64,000 nucleotides of DNA from Budorcas taxicolor (taxonomy: Eukaryota; Chordata; Mammalia; Artiodactyla; Bovidae), in assembly GCF_023091745.1 (NCBI RefSeq), contig NC_068935.1, forward strand, positions 18,397,775 to 18,461,774. The letters run 5' to 3'. Shown in pieces: positions 42,010 through 53,159 of this stretch. The position numbers and the translations under genes are program-made. The number at the start of each line of letters is the position of its first letter. The stretch's first letter is position 1. Below the pieces are notes generated by a model that saw only the letters and a list, made by a program, of their open reading frames with translations, was not told where the DNA came from and did no database searches.

Positions 42010-43150
42010 TCTATAGATCAATGAGAACATGATGAACAGTCCACTAAAAAAAATTGTCAAAGAATAATGAACAGGGAATCCACAGAGGAAACACAAATGG
42101 TTTATGCCATATGAAAAGGTTCACAACCTCAGTAATAATTAAGTAATAATAATGCAAATTACAACAGTGTTGAGAGAGCTGAAATGTTCCTCACCTTTCA
42201 GACTGGCAGAAATTTAAAAGGTTGCTAAAATCCAGCGTTTGTGGGGCTATGGTGAAATGGGCACACGTATTCATTCTTGACGTGCATCTAAATTAGCACA
42301 ATTCCTGGGGAGCAGCTTGAAATATTATTTGACCCAGCAAGAGTTCTTTTAGGAGTTTAGCCGTTTGAAATACTCCATGAATAGGATCTTCATTTAAACA
42401 TTATTTGTAACTAGCGAAAATTTGGAAATAACCTAAATGATGTCTGTGGAGAGCTGGTGTCATAATTTATAATTTGTAAAGAATTTACAGCATGTCCAAA
42501 TAGTGGCAGACTAAGCTTCATTATGCTAATGATTAAGAATTTGGGCTCTGTGGTCAGATGACCTAGGTCTGACTTCCTCCTCTAGTCCTTGTGAGCTGTG
42601 TGACCTTGCCTAAGTTCCTAAACTTCTCTGTGCCTCAATGGTCTCATCTATAGCATGGAAATGATAATAATAAAAATATTACCTCCTTCATAACATTGTG
42701 AAGAGTAAATGAGATAACCCCTATGATGGCTTATGAAATATTTAGTACCTGGCACAGAGCATTCAATAATTACCTACCTATTATTACCCCTACTACTACT
42801 GTAATGATGACAGTGACAATGAAGCCATAAATAAGGACAAGTGAGGTCTTTAGATATTGATATCTATAGCTAGATCTTTATATACAGATATGTTACATAT
42901 GATTGATGTCTCCAATATAATATTGTGATAAAAGCAAGTTGCAGGAAAATCAGTATAATAGGATCTGATTTTCGTTAAGGATATTATTTGTTATTCATAG
43001 GAAAAAATCTGGAAGGATAGACAGATTGTTAACAGTGGTTACCTCTGGGGAAAGGAATGGGGAGGTGGATTTTCACTTCAGTAATGATTAGAATTGCCTG
43101 AAAAAAGCATGTGTTACTTTTATAATAAACAAAAGATGTAAAGGGAAAAA
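42010..43150 (+). mobile_element. L1/HAL1 LINE relic split by an MIR
   Basis: 42010-42515 carries diverged ORF2-type text ('gaacagggaatccacagagg', 'tatgaaaaggttcacaacctc', 'atttgacccagcaagagttc') and 42840-43150 the 3' part ('agattgttaacagtggttacctctggg', 'cttttataataaac'). A plus-strand MIR lies between. No intact frame. Confidence 0.65.
42520..42795 (+). repeat. MIR SINE, near full length
   Basis: 'tgattaagaatttgggctctgtggtcagatgacctaggtctgacttcc', 'tgtgtgaccttgcctaagttcc', 'gaagagtaaatgagataacc' and 'tacctggcacagagcattcaataatta'. Confidence 0.85.
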
Positions 43151-43159
43151 AGCTTCATT

Positions 43160-44028
43160 TGAAAGTCTGAGGACAGTTAATCCCACCAAGCCTCACATCC
43201 CCCCTTCCTTGGCTACAGCCCAAACGTGAGTCTCCCTGCCCATCGTTTGTCCTCTCCCATACCGTCCCCATTCTGCTCTGCACTCCCGTTCCCCGCCACC
43301 CCTGACTCCTCCATCTTACTACCACTGCCCTCTCCCACTCTTCTCTGTACCCCCTGGAAAGCCCACCCCACGGGAAACGATTCCGCCTTCACTCTAAATA
43401 AGCTCCGCAGAACACTGTTCTCTACCTCTGCGCCTGCAAGTGCTGAAACCTGAGTCTCCACGGAGAGGCTCACGGCTTTGCCTGCAGCGCCCTCTGGTGG
43501 ACACTTCTCACACTTCTATACCACAGACACCCTAGGGCTGGGAGGTGGGGTCTGTGCTCTGGCTTCCCCTGTTTGCGTCCAGATCGCTACTCCTCCGCTT
43601 CAGCCAAGAACTCCTCCTTCTGAAGCCATCTGGCTACAGCACCCTCTTCTCTTTTCTCCTCTCCTCATCGACTCTTCTTTTTTAGCCACCCATCCCCCTC
43701 ACCCATTCAAGGAAGAGTTCGACATCTGGCTCACTGTCTTCTTCTCCACCCCAAGTCCTGACATCATCCTGGGTGAGTTGACATCCATGATCCATGTGCA
43801 GGACACACCTCCATTCTAGCCATACCATGCTTCATCCTTCATCATCCGTCAGAATTGCTCCATCTCAGAGCCCCCATCATCTCCCTCCTGCCCACCGACC
43901 TCAAAGCTCATCCCTTGCCTCAAGAGGATCTCCAGGTTCTTGATTCACTTCACTCCCCCACCCCATTAGCCCTTCTAGCTTTCCTTCTTCCTCTCTCCAT
44001 CCTTGAAAATGATGATGATGTTAAAAAT
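43160..44028. other. Pyrimidine-rich unique sequence
   Basis: The plus strand is rich in C and T. Open frames (43478-43819, 113 codons; 43855-44037) reflect composition. Holds a CTCF-like motif. No gene recognised. Confidence 0.45.
43484..43502 (-). promoter_or_regulatory. CTCF-like motif, minus strand
   Basis: gcagcgccctctggtggac reads gtccaccagagggcgctgc on the minus strand, a complete match to CCASYAGRKGGCRSY with the usual flanking bases. Confidence 0.6.
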
Positions 44029-44029
44029 A

Positions 44030-44265
44030 ATAATTGAATATGTATGTGGCAGGCACATACTAGGCATCTTACATCATTTCAATAACCTCATGTAATTCTC
44101 ACAGTAACTTTATGAGACTGGGACTGTTGTTATTATTATTATTTTTAATGAGGTGACTGGGGCTCAGAGAGGTTGAGTGACTTTCCCAAAGTCCCCCAGC
44201 TAGTTCAGGACAGAGATGAGATTTGAAGCCAACTCTGTTTGCCTGACTCCTGGAATGTAGACTTC
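44030..44265 (-). repeat. MIR SINE relic
   Basis: 'ggcaggcacatactaggcatctt', 'ctggggctcagagaggttgagtgactttcccaaagtc' and 'gatttgaagccaactctg' form a minus-strand MIR. A (TTA)n-like run lies at 44128-44146. Confidence 0.8.
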
Positions 44266-44530
44266 AGGATCTTGCCTATATCCTGAACTCCCTTGCCCTG
44301 TGTCTTTCTGACACATCCACTAGGCAAAAACCCAAGCCTGGATAAATTTAACTGACAGCCTCCTCCTCTGTGCTTACACCCAGATGGAGGAACACTGCTG
44401 GAGAAAATCCCATCACTTTGTTGATTAGTCCCACTCAAAACTCATAGTTTCCAACCTCAGCTGGGCCCTCGACTTGGCTAAACAATCCTTCTAAGTAACT
44501 GTCCTGACAACGGCACTTTCAAACTTTCTC
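44266..44530. other. No recognised feature
   Basis: Unique sequence; nothing recognised. Confidence 0.45.
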
Positions 44531-44534
44531 CACT

Positions 44535-44592
44535 GCCCTTTGGAGTCAGACTGATCTGGGTTAGAATCCTGTTTCGGCCACTTTCATGCTCC
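44535..44592 (+). repeat. MIR SINE fragment
   Basis: 'ttggagtcagactgatctgggttagaatcctg' is the 5' part of a plus-strand MIR. Confidence 0.55.
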
Positions 44593-44649
44593 ATACCGTG
44601 CCAGCCTTTAAGGAAGGGTGAGGTGGAAGACAAGGGAATGAGGGGAAGG

Positions 44650-44845
44650 GGAAGAAACACGTCTTGAGTGTCTTCTGGGCACCGGGCACTGTGCCAGGTG
44701 CTTTGCATGCAGTATCTCATCTAGTCCTCCCAGCAGCTCCACGAGGGAGATATTTTTATCCTTGCTTTACAATAGAGCCTAAGGCACAGAGAGGTTAAGT
44801 CACCTACTAAGGTGACACAGAGTGTAAGTGGAGAAGCCATCTCAG
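44650..44845 (-). repeat. MIR SINE relic
   Basis: 'gggcactgtgccaggtgctttgcatgcagtatctcat' and 'cctaaggcacagagaggttaagtcacc' are minus-strand MIR. Confidence 0.8.
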
Positions 44846-44849
44846 TCAT

Positions 44850-45445
44850 TTAGACCCTCCTTATCTTGATCGATGACTCTGATAGCCTGCTAACCTGTCT
44901 CCCTGTTCTTCCTTAGCTCATATCCTTTCATCTAGCCTCCATTCTGTTGCTGGGACAGTCTTCCTCAGTTGTGTATCCGACTGTGCTACTACCCTGCTTA
45001 AATTCTATCTTTCCCAAGCTTTCCCCATGGTTTTCACAATGAAACCGAAACCTTGAGACTCTTAATGAGTTGCCCCCCACCCCTTTCTTTTCTCCCGTCC
45101 ACTGCCATCTGCCTAGGAGCCAGTCATTCTGTACTATTTTTGGCTACCTGATGACACTTTGTTTTCTCCTAACTTCATGTCTTTGCATATGTTCTGTCTG
45201 GTCTCTCCCATCCCCACTCCCCCTCCCCTTCCTGCCCACCTTTAATGCTTCTCTTCTGTGCAGTTCACAGCATTTATGCATTGATCACGGTGCACTCTAA
45301 TTTCCTGCTGACCGGTCTGTTTCTCCCGCTAAACTGGGAGCTGCTTGAGGGCGGGGACTGTGATTTAGTCATCTGGTCTCCGCGCTCCCCAGGGCGTAGC
45401 ACCAGGGCCTGGTTCAATCCAGGTTTGTCGAATGGCTGACTGACA
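44850..45445 (+). mobile_element. L2 LINE relic, about 600 bp with 3' end
   Basis: The best L2 in the window: 'gtctccctgttcttccttagctca', 'tcatgtctttgcatatgttctgtctgg', 'aaactgggagctgcttgagggcggggactg' and 'ccaggtttgtcgaatggctgac'. No reverse transcriptase frame remains. Confidence 0.85.
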
Positions 45446-45719
45446 GAATGAATGGAGTGCATGAGGGAGGCAAAGGCCCTCACTTGGAAAGTTTAGTGAC
45501 ATGAGCTGTGTGGTATCTGGTTCTTGGCTGAAGCTACTGCAGTTTTTCCCTATGACTACAGTGCTGTAAAAATATGTCTGCACGTGGATAAAGACTGGAA
45601 GAGAACTTTCCAAAATTAAGAGTTGTGTTAGAGTGGTGAGTTGATGGATGCTTTTTTTTTTTTTTTTCCCTCCTGTTTTCAAAATGTTCTTTAGTGCTGC
45701 TTTCGGTGAGTTTTGATTC
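45446..45719. other. No recognised feature; T17 tract
   Basis: A T17 homopolymer begins at about 45652. Nothing else recognised. Confidence 0.45.
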
Positions 45720-46130
45720 ATTCTGATTCAGGTTCACACGGCCAGGAGTCTTGCCAGATTGGTTGGATTTGTTGGAATAAAATGAGAACTTTCAAGAATT
45801 TTCCGAGCTCCTGGGTTAAGGTATTTTTCCACCCAAAGCTGGGCAGCAAACAAAGATGGCGTTTGTTTGCAGTAAAATACTCATTCCTTCAATTATTTTT
45901 TTTGTCCTGCAAGGTGACTTCTGCAACTTTGGGTGAGGGGGGTCAGGTTTACTGAATGGGGAAACGAATTGCCATGTTCGTGGTTTGGAAATGACCAAAA
46001 ATGTTTCCCTTTTCTGGCTCTTGAAAGAAAATGTTTAGGAGTTTCATTGGCGAAACGATGAAATTGTTCCTTTACCGCGGCAGGATTTCCAAAACTATAT
46101 ATTGTGTGTTAACGCAGAAGAGGCAAAAAA
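45720..46130. promoter_or_regulatory. Candidate conserved non-coding block
   Basis: Repeat-free. Carries the palindrome at 45846-45870 with opposed forkhead-like sites around a GATGGCG centre, several CpGs and AT-rich words. Conservation not tested. Confidence 0.3.
45846..45870. promoter_or_regulatory. Palindrome: opposed forkhead cores around YY1-like centre
   Basis: gcaaacaaa (45846-45854) and tttgtttgc (45862-45870) are perfect 9-base inverted repeats separated by gatggcg. Each arm has a forkhead-type core (GCAAACA / TGTTTGC). With the preceding AA, the centre reads aagatggcg, a YY1-type core. Confidence 0.4.
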
Positions 46131-46174
46131 ATAATTGGGAAGTAGCACTCTCCAAGATTCAGATGATGAGCACT

Positions 46175-46400
46175 CTACCTTTGTTGGGTGCTAACTCCCT
46201 CTGCTGGGTCATGCCGGGTGTTCAGGACTTTGGTGCTATCTCATTTAAAAGTAGAAACAGCCTTTGGGGTGGGGACTATTAGTATCCCCACATTAGATGT
46301 GATGAAACTGAGGTTCAAAGAGAGTCAGTCATGAGACTGGGCTTGGAAGCCGGGTTCAGCTAGTTCCACAGATAGGCTCTAACACTTGAACACCCTCCCT
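46175..46400 (-). repeat. MIR SINE relic
   Basis: 'ttgggtgctaactccctctgc', 'gtatccccacattagatgtgatgaaactgaggttcaaagag' and 'gctctaacacttgaacacc' on the minus strand. Confidence 0.7.
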
Positions 46401-46449
46401 CTGGGCTGATCTTGCTACAGAGGGACAGAGATACCCATTCATTTTAATT

Positions 46450-46882
46450 TAACAAATAGTTGTATGGTGTTTCCATGTACAGGGCACATGGCAAGTGCTT
46501 TACAAAGACTGGGCTTCCCTGGTGGCTCAGATGGTAAAGAATCTGCCTGAAATGCCTGCAATTGCAGGGTTTGACCCCTGGGTCAGAAAGATCCCCTGGA
46601 GAAGGAAATAGCAACCCACTCCAGTATTCCTGCCTGGAGAATCTCATGGACAGAGGACCCTGGTGGGCTACAGTCCATAGGGTCACAAAGAATTGGACAT
46701 GACTGAGCAGCTAAGACAACTTACAAAGAGTAGCTCATTTGACTTTAGTTGACAGCTCTGTGAGGAGGTACTATTACTGGCACCTTGAGACAGATGAGAA
46801 AACAGAAACACCGCGAGGTTAAATCACTTGCCAAGGTCAGAGATACAGTGTGCGCAGCCATGTTCTGGTTTCACTTTGACCC
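46450..46882 (-). repeat. MIR SINE split by Bov-tA
   Basis: Left part 46450-46508 ('ccatgtacagggcacatggcaagtgcttta') and right part 46730-46882 ('gtgaggaggtactattactgg', 'cgaggttaaatcacttgccaaggtcagag'). Confidence 0.75.
46510..46720 (+). mobile_element. Bov-tA SINE with 9-bp target duplication
   Basis: Plus-strand Bov-tA with the full head 'gggcttccctggtggctcag'. Flanked by ttacaaaga at 46500-46508 and 46721-46729. An internal tandem-like word 'gcctgaaatgcctgcaattgcagg' is an odd variant. Confidence 0.92.
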
Positions 46883-47632
46883 TGTGCTGGGCAGCATGGT
46901 ATTCCCTGGGCCCTGTCTATAAAGCTCTGGCTCAGAAACACTGAAGACATGGGCCTCTTGTAGTTTGAAAGCAGATTTGTATTTATTCATTTTTTTGCAG
47001 TGTTTTTCCTCAGTAAAGCTGTGTTTTCTTCCCAGGGATCTTGAGGTGGGAGGGATAAATACATACTTCTGTCCTTTTGGAGCAAGACTCACCTAGTGGC
47101 AAGGTAGTGAAATGGCTAGAGTTTTTCTGTGACACCAGTTAAACTCTGCTTTGAAGCCCACTATTGTGATTTCAGAAGCTAACCTCTTTGAACCTCAGTT
47201 TCACCATCTCTGCGAAAGGGGAAGGGAACTTTTCCCTAACACCTTCACTTCCGTCCATTTTTCAGCGTCTCGGGGGAAGAAGGGGGTTTCCTTCTTAGAC
47301 CCTGGATGGGTGAGAGTCTTTTGAGGTGTCCCCTCAGGAGTCCAAGCCATCTCTTCTCATTCAGCAGAGACTTCAGGAGAGCATCTTTCCAAGGCAGTTT
47401 GCTCGGAGAGCAGACAGCGGGCTCTTCCCTACCTGACTTGTTCTGCCAGGCTCGTCCCACTTCCCACCCAGCCACCCTGATTCAGTGCCCAGAACCCTGT
47501 GAGACAATGGTGGCAGCTCGGCTTGAAGGGAGGGGGAGTCGAAGGGGCAGCAAGCCCAACCCACCAGCTTGAAAGCTTCATTTGACAGGGGAGGAGGCAC
47601 ATCTGGTTTGGGTTTTCAATTCATTTCAACAA
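46883..47632. other. Unique sequence with weak MIR-like word
   Basis: 47,165-47,225 ('gctaacctctttgaacctcagtttcaccatctc') resembles plus-strand MIR. The rest is unrecognised, with no gene. Confidence 0.4.
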
Positions 47633-47639
47633 TGATTTA

Positions 47640-47775
47640 TTGTGGGCCTGCCAGCTGCAGAGGTTCTGGGCTAGGCTAGGCAGGGAGAGATGCAAAGATA
47701 AGTCAAATATTATCTGTGCCCTTAAAGGAGTTTTCTAGGTTGTAGCAGAGCACAGACCTGAATGAGCCATGTTTA
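47640..47775. repeat. Ancient repeat, unresolved family
   Basis: 'gagatgcaaagataagtcaaatattatctgtgcccttaaaggagttttctagg' recalls an old mammalian repeat. Confidence 0.35.
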
Positions 47776-47779
47776 TGTG

Positions 47780-48005
47780 ATGGGCCCTGTACTAAGGGGT
47801 TTACCTGCATACAGCACATCTTTGAACCTCCCCAACAGGTTCTGTGATGGGCAGAGAGACTGTGCTTACTTTGTTGCACACATAAGGAAACTGGGCCTCA
47901 GAAAGGAAGTGACTGGCCAAAGGTCACACAGTTAGAAAGTGATGGAACCGGGCCTGGAACTTAGGTGAATCTGGTTCCCAAGCTCACACATTCTTAACCA
48001 TGATT
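47780..48005 (-). repeat. MIR SINE relic
   Basis: 'gggccctgtactaaggggttt', 'ggaaactgggcctcagaaaggaagtgactggccaaaggtcacacag' and 'cacattcttaaccatg' on the minus strand. Confidence 0.8.
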
Positions 48006-48049
48006 TCACCCTGGCTTCCCAGAGATGATGAAGATGATGATGAGTAGCT

Positions 48050-48205
48050 CTCACTGAGCTCCCTTGACCAAATCTTGTACTGACTGGGCTGCAGATATTA
48101 TTATTTTATTGGCACCTTCCAATATACCCCTTTTCCATAAGAGAAAACAGGTTCTTAGGGAAGTGATGGATTTGGGCTTTGAACCTAGGTTATTCCAGTC
48201 TGCCA
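48050..48205 (-). repeat. MIR SINE relic
   Basis: 'ccccttttccataagagaaaacaggttcttagggaagtg' and 'gaacctaggttattccagtctgcc' on the minus strand; diverged. Confidence 0.55.
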
Positions 48206-48229
48206 ACCTATCGCCTGAAAGAGGTAGAC

Positions 48230-48470
48230 ACAGGCTGTCATGGGGGCTCAGGGACGAGGCAAGGATGGCATTTAGATTTGACCTTGAAGGGTGAGTTGGG
48301 GTTTTGGAAGGTAGGATTGGGAGAGAGTGCCTCATGGTCAGAAGGGATATTATGAACAAAGAGATGAACTGTGGGGCATTTTGTCATGAAGGCTGCAGGT
48401 TCATCCAGTTTGTGGACAGCATACCCTGGGTATAGGGGAGCAGTGGGAAACTGAATACCCTTGAGGGTGT
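48230..48470 (+). repeat. Ancient repeat, unresolved family
   Basis: 'tttgaccttgaagggtgagttggggttttggaaggtagg' belongs to the same unnamed old family as 63,455-63,900. Confidence 0.4.
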
Positions 48471-49438
48471 TCAAATTTTGTCAAGTTGAAGTTCTTATTT
48501 TTCAATTAAGAGCAGCTCTTCTACCCAAAAGGCTTTTCAAACAATACTATCATGTAACCAGTGAGCAAAGGCACAGGAGACTCTCACTGTGTATATACTC
48601 CTGGGCTGAGAGTGGGGAAGAAGACTGAGGAAAGCAACGTGGCTCCTCCAATGTGTGCCAAGGGACCCAGTGTGGTTGGAGAGTCAAGATATGCACACCA
48701 GAAAAAGCAGCAGCCAGCCCAGGCAATTTGTGATCAGGGCCAAATGAGTCTTCCCAACTGTCAAATTTTGAATAACATGAAGGTTGGGGGGAGTTGAGGA
48801 CGGGGGCGGGGCAGGGGGGAGCGCAAAGGGAGGCTTCATGAGGAAAGTGAGTTTGGGCTTTGAGAGGTATGTTAATAGGCTGGATGGAGAGGAAGCCTGG
48901 CGAACTTAAGACCAGGTAGAGCTGCTAGTGTTGCTGGCATGGAGGGCTCTGTGTAGGCCTCCCTTCCTCAAACCACGGCTGCCCCCATCTCTGTCTTGAC
49001 CTCCAGGAGTTTATTAGGGAAGATGGGACTGTACTGGGTCAGAGACAACCCCGTGGGGGCTGGGAAACAAGGCAGGGCACCCGATATTTCTGATCCTCTA
49101 ATTTTCTACACTTAGCCTCAATTCCTGGCAGCTCCCCCAGCTGCTGAATTGTGTGTGTATGTGTGAGCGGTATTTTAAATTAAGCAGTGAGTGCTTTCAG
49201 CTCATCATAAACATGCTAAAAAGCTTCAGCCACGGCCTGAGCCCACCCCCGCCCCTTACACTCAGGCGGCAGCTGGGGCCACTCGACCCTACACTCTAAT
49301 GCGTGTTGCCTATGACTCACCAACGAAAAAGACTATATGTTTCAGTCTTGCTGGGTAGCTGATTCCTAGTTGTGGTGGGAAATCTCAGTCCGATTTTGGA
49401 AGGCAGTGGGCCTCAGCCCCGCCCTGCAGACTGACTAT
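48471..49438. other. Repeat-poor unique sequence (1 kb)
   Basis: No gene recognised. 49,130-49,330 is a possible conserved element. A GC-rich run (gggggcggggcagggggga) is at 48803-48822. Confidence 0.4.
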
Positions 49439-49439
49439 T

Positions 49440-49975
49440 CTACAACATATGGAGCGCCTACTGTGTGCAAGGCATTGTGGGTAAGTCTGTTAATCTCTCT
49501 GGGCTTTCCATGCCCTCATTCAGAATGCATTGACTAATTCTGTCTGCTTTACCTCCCTACTGGGGCTGCATGTCTCAGCCATGCTGTTCTTTTGATTTCT
49601 GGAACATTCCCAAGGTCTTTTGCTGCCCCAGGGCCTTTGTGCATGCTATTGCTTCTGCCTGGACTGCCTTGCTCTTGCTTTTGACGTGGGAGGCTTCATC
49701 TTAACCTTTCGGTCTCGGCTCAAGTGTCACCTCCTGAGATGTGCCTTCTCCAACCACCTCCAGTTAACTCCCTCCCAATATTCCTCTTATTGGCTATAGC
49801 TCCTTAATCCCACTTACCTCTCTGGGTAATTCTGTTTCTATGTATTTATTTAGAATCTGTCTTTCCTGTTAGAATGTAAACTCCAGGAGGACAGGGACCT
49901 TGTCTTTATCACTTGGCAATGTGTGCTTCTCATCTAAATGGGTGCTTGGCACATAGTAGGCTGACATAAACAAAA
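49440..49975 (+). mobile_element. L2 LINE relic with 3' end
   Basis: 'gcccagggcc' at the left, then 'tctcggctcaagtgtcacctcctgagatgtgcc', 'gttagaatgtaaactccaggaggacagggaccttgtc' and 'gcttggcacatagtaggctgac'. Plus strand. Confidence 0.85.
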
Positions 49976-50199
49976 CCATCTGGGAAATATTTTCTCCCTG
50001 AGGTTCTTGCCAGACATATGGTTGCTGAGGAAAAAAATCATGACAGAACTGTGTCATTCCAAATGAAAAAAAAAAATCAGGCTAAAGGGAGGAGTTTGTT
50101 GAAAGCAGTTTTGTTTTAGAAACCGGTCCTTGGAGTCTCATCACCAGACACAGTCTTACGAAAGTTAAACAAAAGGAATAGAAAGCACAGGAAGCTATC

Positions 50200-50422
50200 T
50201 TTTTACTGGGGGCTTACTGTGCGCCAGGAGCTGTTCTAAGTGTTCTAGAGAGATTATCTCATTTAATCCTCATAATAACCCAATGATGTCAATTCTATTA
50301 TTAGCCACCCCATTTTACAGATGAGGGAGTTGAGGCCCTGAGATGTTAAGCAAAGTGCCCAAGGTCATGTATCTAGTGAGAGAACCAAAAGTTGAACCCA
50401 AGCTCATCTGAGGCTGGGAACT
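50200..50422 (-). repeat. MIR SINE, near full length
   Basis: 'gggcttactgtgcgccaggagctgttctaagtgttctag', 'accccattttacagatgagggagttgaggccctgagatg' and 'gttgaacccaagctcatctg' on the minus strand. Confidence 0.88.
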
Positions 50423-50469
50423 GAATCATGCATGCCCCGGTGCAGCCCCCAAGCTACCCGGCCATAGCT

Positions 50470-50610
50470 CTGATCGACTATCATTCCCACTAGACTGGGA
50501 GCTTCTCAAGTTCAAGGACTCTGTCTTCTTTATTTTTTCTTCCCCTGTGTGTAGAATAGAGCCTGTTCCAAAACAGGTACCAGTCAATATTTGTTGAGTA
50601 AATGAATAAG
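50470..50610 (+). mobile_element. L2 LINE 3' end
   Basis: 'ccactagactgggagcttctcaagttcaaggactctgtc' and 'gtcaatatttgttgagtaaatgaataag'. Confidence 0.75.
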
Positions 50611-52290
50611 GGAGGTGGTGAATCCCTGTTCTTTTATTTTCTCAGGCACAGGCTTATGGGTTCATGTTTATTTCCCTGGCTTGCATTAAAATGTAGCACT
50701 GGTGACAAGGTGTGTTCTGATGTGAGAGGTCCCTCTCCCTGGGGGATACAGTGGGGACTGGCGCTGACTGAGCAACCTCGGCAGCGTTTCTAGAGCAAGG
50801 CACTTGATTGTAAGAGTTTCATTTTGTCGTCCATCTAAAAAGTAGCTGGACCTGTTTAGGACTTAAGCAAACTTTCAGTTTTCCAGTCCGATCTCAAATC
50901 CTTTGCAGAAGGAGGCAGAGTGAGGGGGAGGAGCCGGGGAGAGTTATAAATAAACAAATACCCACAAAACGGCTGGTTTTTTAAACAGAATTTGCTTCAA
51001 TCAGCGCTGCGCCACATTTTCCCAACTGGCCTCCATTATGAGAACAAGTGGGAACTTTCATACTGAATGGCTTTATTTTTTTTTTTTCTGACCAGATGAA
51101 TGGTGGAAGTTTTGGCTTGGGAGGCAAATTTCAAACCCTCGGCAAACAGTTTGCTGCCCTACTGTGCCCCGAAAATCACACACAGTGCCCTTCACAGCCT
51201 ACCTAGTCATCACATCTGCTGCTTCAGCCCTGCAAAATAATTGGGTCATTGTTTTATTACACCAGTGAGAGAGCTGCGAGTCTGTTAGGATTATGTCATT
51301 GACATTTGCGTGAAAAGGCAATCATGATATGCTGGTCATTTCACACAGCTGGGAATGCAACTCTGTTGCTATTGTGTGAAGTTCTCATCCAACCCCTCTG
51401 ATTTCGTGTCACAGCCCAACAAGTGTCAATGGATCGCCCTGATGTCTGTCACCTTCCAGGGGTTTTCTCACCATTCAAAAGACTAAGCAGGATCTAACTC
51501 TTTTCAGGCACTTGGACTTTTTGGCTTGTACGCACGCACAGAGGGCTGAAGGTGAGAGATGCCTGCTTTTCCTGCGTGTGGAAGTGTATACTCTAGTGGC
51601 GGGATGCTGTAATACAATGTCATTTGTTCACTGACTGCTGATTGGAGCCAAGGACAGTTTTGGCCAGAGAACAAATGATGGCTAACGTTGTCTGTGGGGG
51701 AGGACTATTTAGACAATTTATGACTCAGAGTTTTGTGGTGATGTCTATTGTGTGTTCTTTTCAGTAGGACCCGTGCTTTGCTTGCAGTTGTCAGTGTGCT
51801 TAAATGCGGGTCTCTGTGAGCGTCATTCAGGCCTATTTGCACTTATCAACAGGTATTAATGATGGCAGAGCATCTCAGTTGCAAACAAGGAAATGACTAG
51901 CACTGATTATAGATGTATACACAGAGCCCAAATTCATGTGCCGATTCTGCTATTGCAACTCACTGATCTTTTTTCCCCACTAGTGTTCTAGCTGGAGTTT
52001 TATGGTGTGTGGCCATTAACGTACTCTTCAAAGGAATCTGTTATTGACACCTGTCCATCCCTCTTCTGGTCCCTGTCCTTGCCAAGCTGGTCCTTCCCAG
52101 CCACCTCGAGGTGTGAGAGATACAGGCAGCCCAATAAGGTAGCCAGCTGAAGAGATACAGTTGCTTACATGCAAATCTCCTAATCCCCTTTGCCATGACT
52201 ATAAAGAACTCAGGTTCCTAAATTTTTCTTGGCAGCTGATTCCAAGTGCCTCTGGGCGGTTTGGTATTTGTACTCTTCCTGGTTCCTGCT
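50611..52290. promoter_or_regulatory. 1.7 kb repeat-free block, candidate conserved non-coding DNA
   Basis: I recognise no repeat in this block, the longest such stretch in the right half. AT-rich, with a forkhead-like word (ataaataaacaaatac, 50945-50962) and the small palindrome TGTCATTGACA (51294-51304). No coding domain or splice pattern seen. The regulatory reading is inference. Confidence 0.3.
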
Positions 52291-52294
52291 TTTG

Positions 52295-52400
52295 ATCTTA
52301 TACTGCAGTTTCCCTTTCTGTAAAATGGGGCTCTTGCTGTGATCAAATGAGAGAAGTTACCCAGAGCTGGCACAGTGCCTGATGGGGAGAGAGTAAGTGC
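52295..52400 (+). repeat. MIR SINE fragment
   Basis: 'ctgcagtttccctttctgtaaaatggggctc' and 'gagctggcacagtgcctga' are plus-strand MIR. Confidence 0.75.
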
Positions 52401-53105
52401 TCAAGCGATAGTCCTTGCCATCTCCTTTTCCCTCTCCTGGCTTCTTCTGGTTCTGTTTGCTGTACCTCTGATATTGGCCCTGGACCACGGCCTGTTCCCT
52501 CCCCTGACTGGCAAGCCAGGTCCTCTACTCCTCAGACAATCCAAGCCCCCTTTTCTGGTGGCTTTCTGTAGTCCTTAACCTGTCTCCATGCGGCACTCAG
52601 TGTAACCACGGGCAGACCTCTGCCAGCTGCTGTCATTAACCTGTTGAATTCTGGCAGGGAAGAATTAGTTTCCTGACAGGAATTTGCACGTTTGGGCCAG
52701 ATACAAGACCAGGAGGCCAAGTCATATTTACTTGCCTCTCCCAGTTGTGAGCCAGTCACCCACATTCTGGTTACAACCAGATGTTTCACACCCATGACTG
52801 CAATACCACCCAAACGGATGCTAACACAGAGTGGTTTTCACCATCAGAAAAGTAACCTGTGTGTCACTTCTCAAATTTCTTAAACCAGCTACCACACCTG
52901 GGTACCTTTCCCTTGAAAATGACCACCTTGTTGGGCGTCTTGTAGGAATTTTAATTTGGAAGCACTGGGAGTGCTTATGTTCTTTACAAAGGGGTGCCCG
53001 ATTACTTTCATTGTCAGGGAGTTAAAATATCAGAGAAGATAATGAAATCTTCCCCAGGCTCACCTGCTTTTTGGAAATTCTCTTCAGTGCCTTGGCGAAC
53101 AGCCA
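52401..53105. other. No recognised feature
   Basis: Unique sequence; frames below 95 codons without known domains. Confidence 0.45.
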
Positions 53106-53116
53106 ATCCAAACACT

Positions 53117-53158
53117 AAAAAAAAAAAAAAAAAGAAAAAAAAGAAAAGAAGAGAGAGA
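53117..53158. repeat. A-rich low-complexity tract
   Basis: A17 followed by A/G-rich sequence ending in a (GA) run. Confidence 0.9.
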
Positions 53159-53159
53159 A

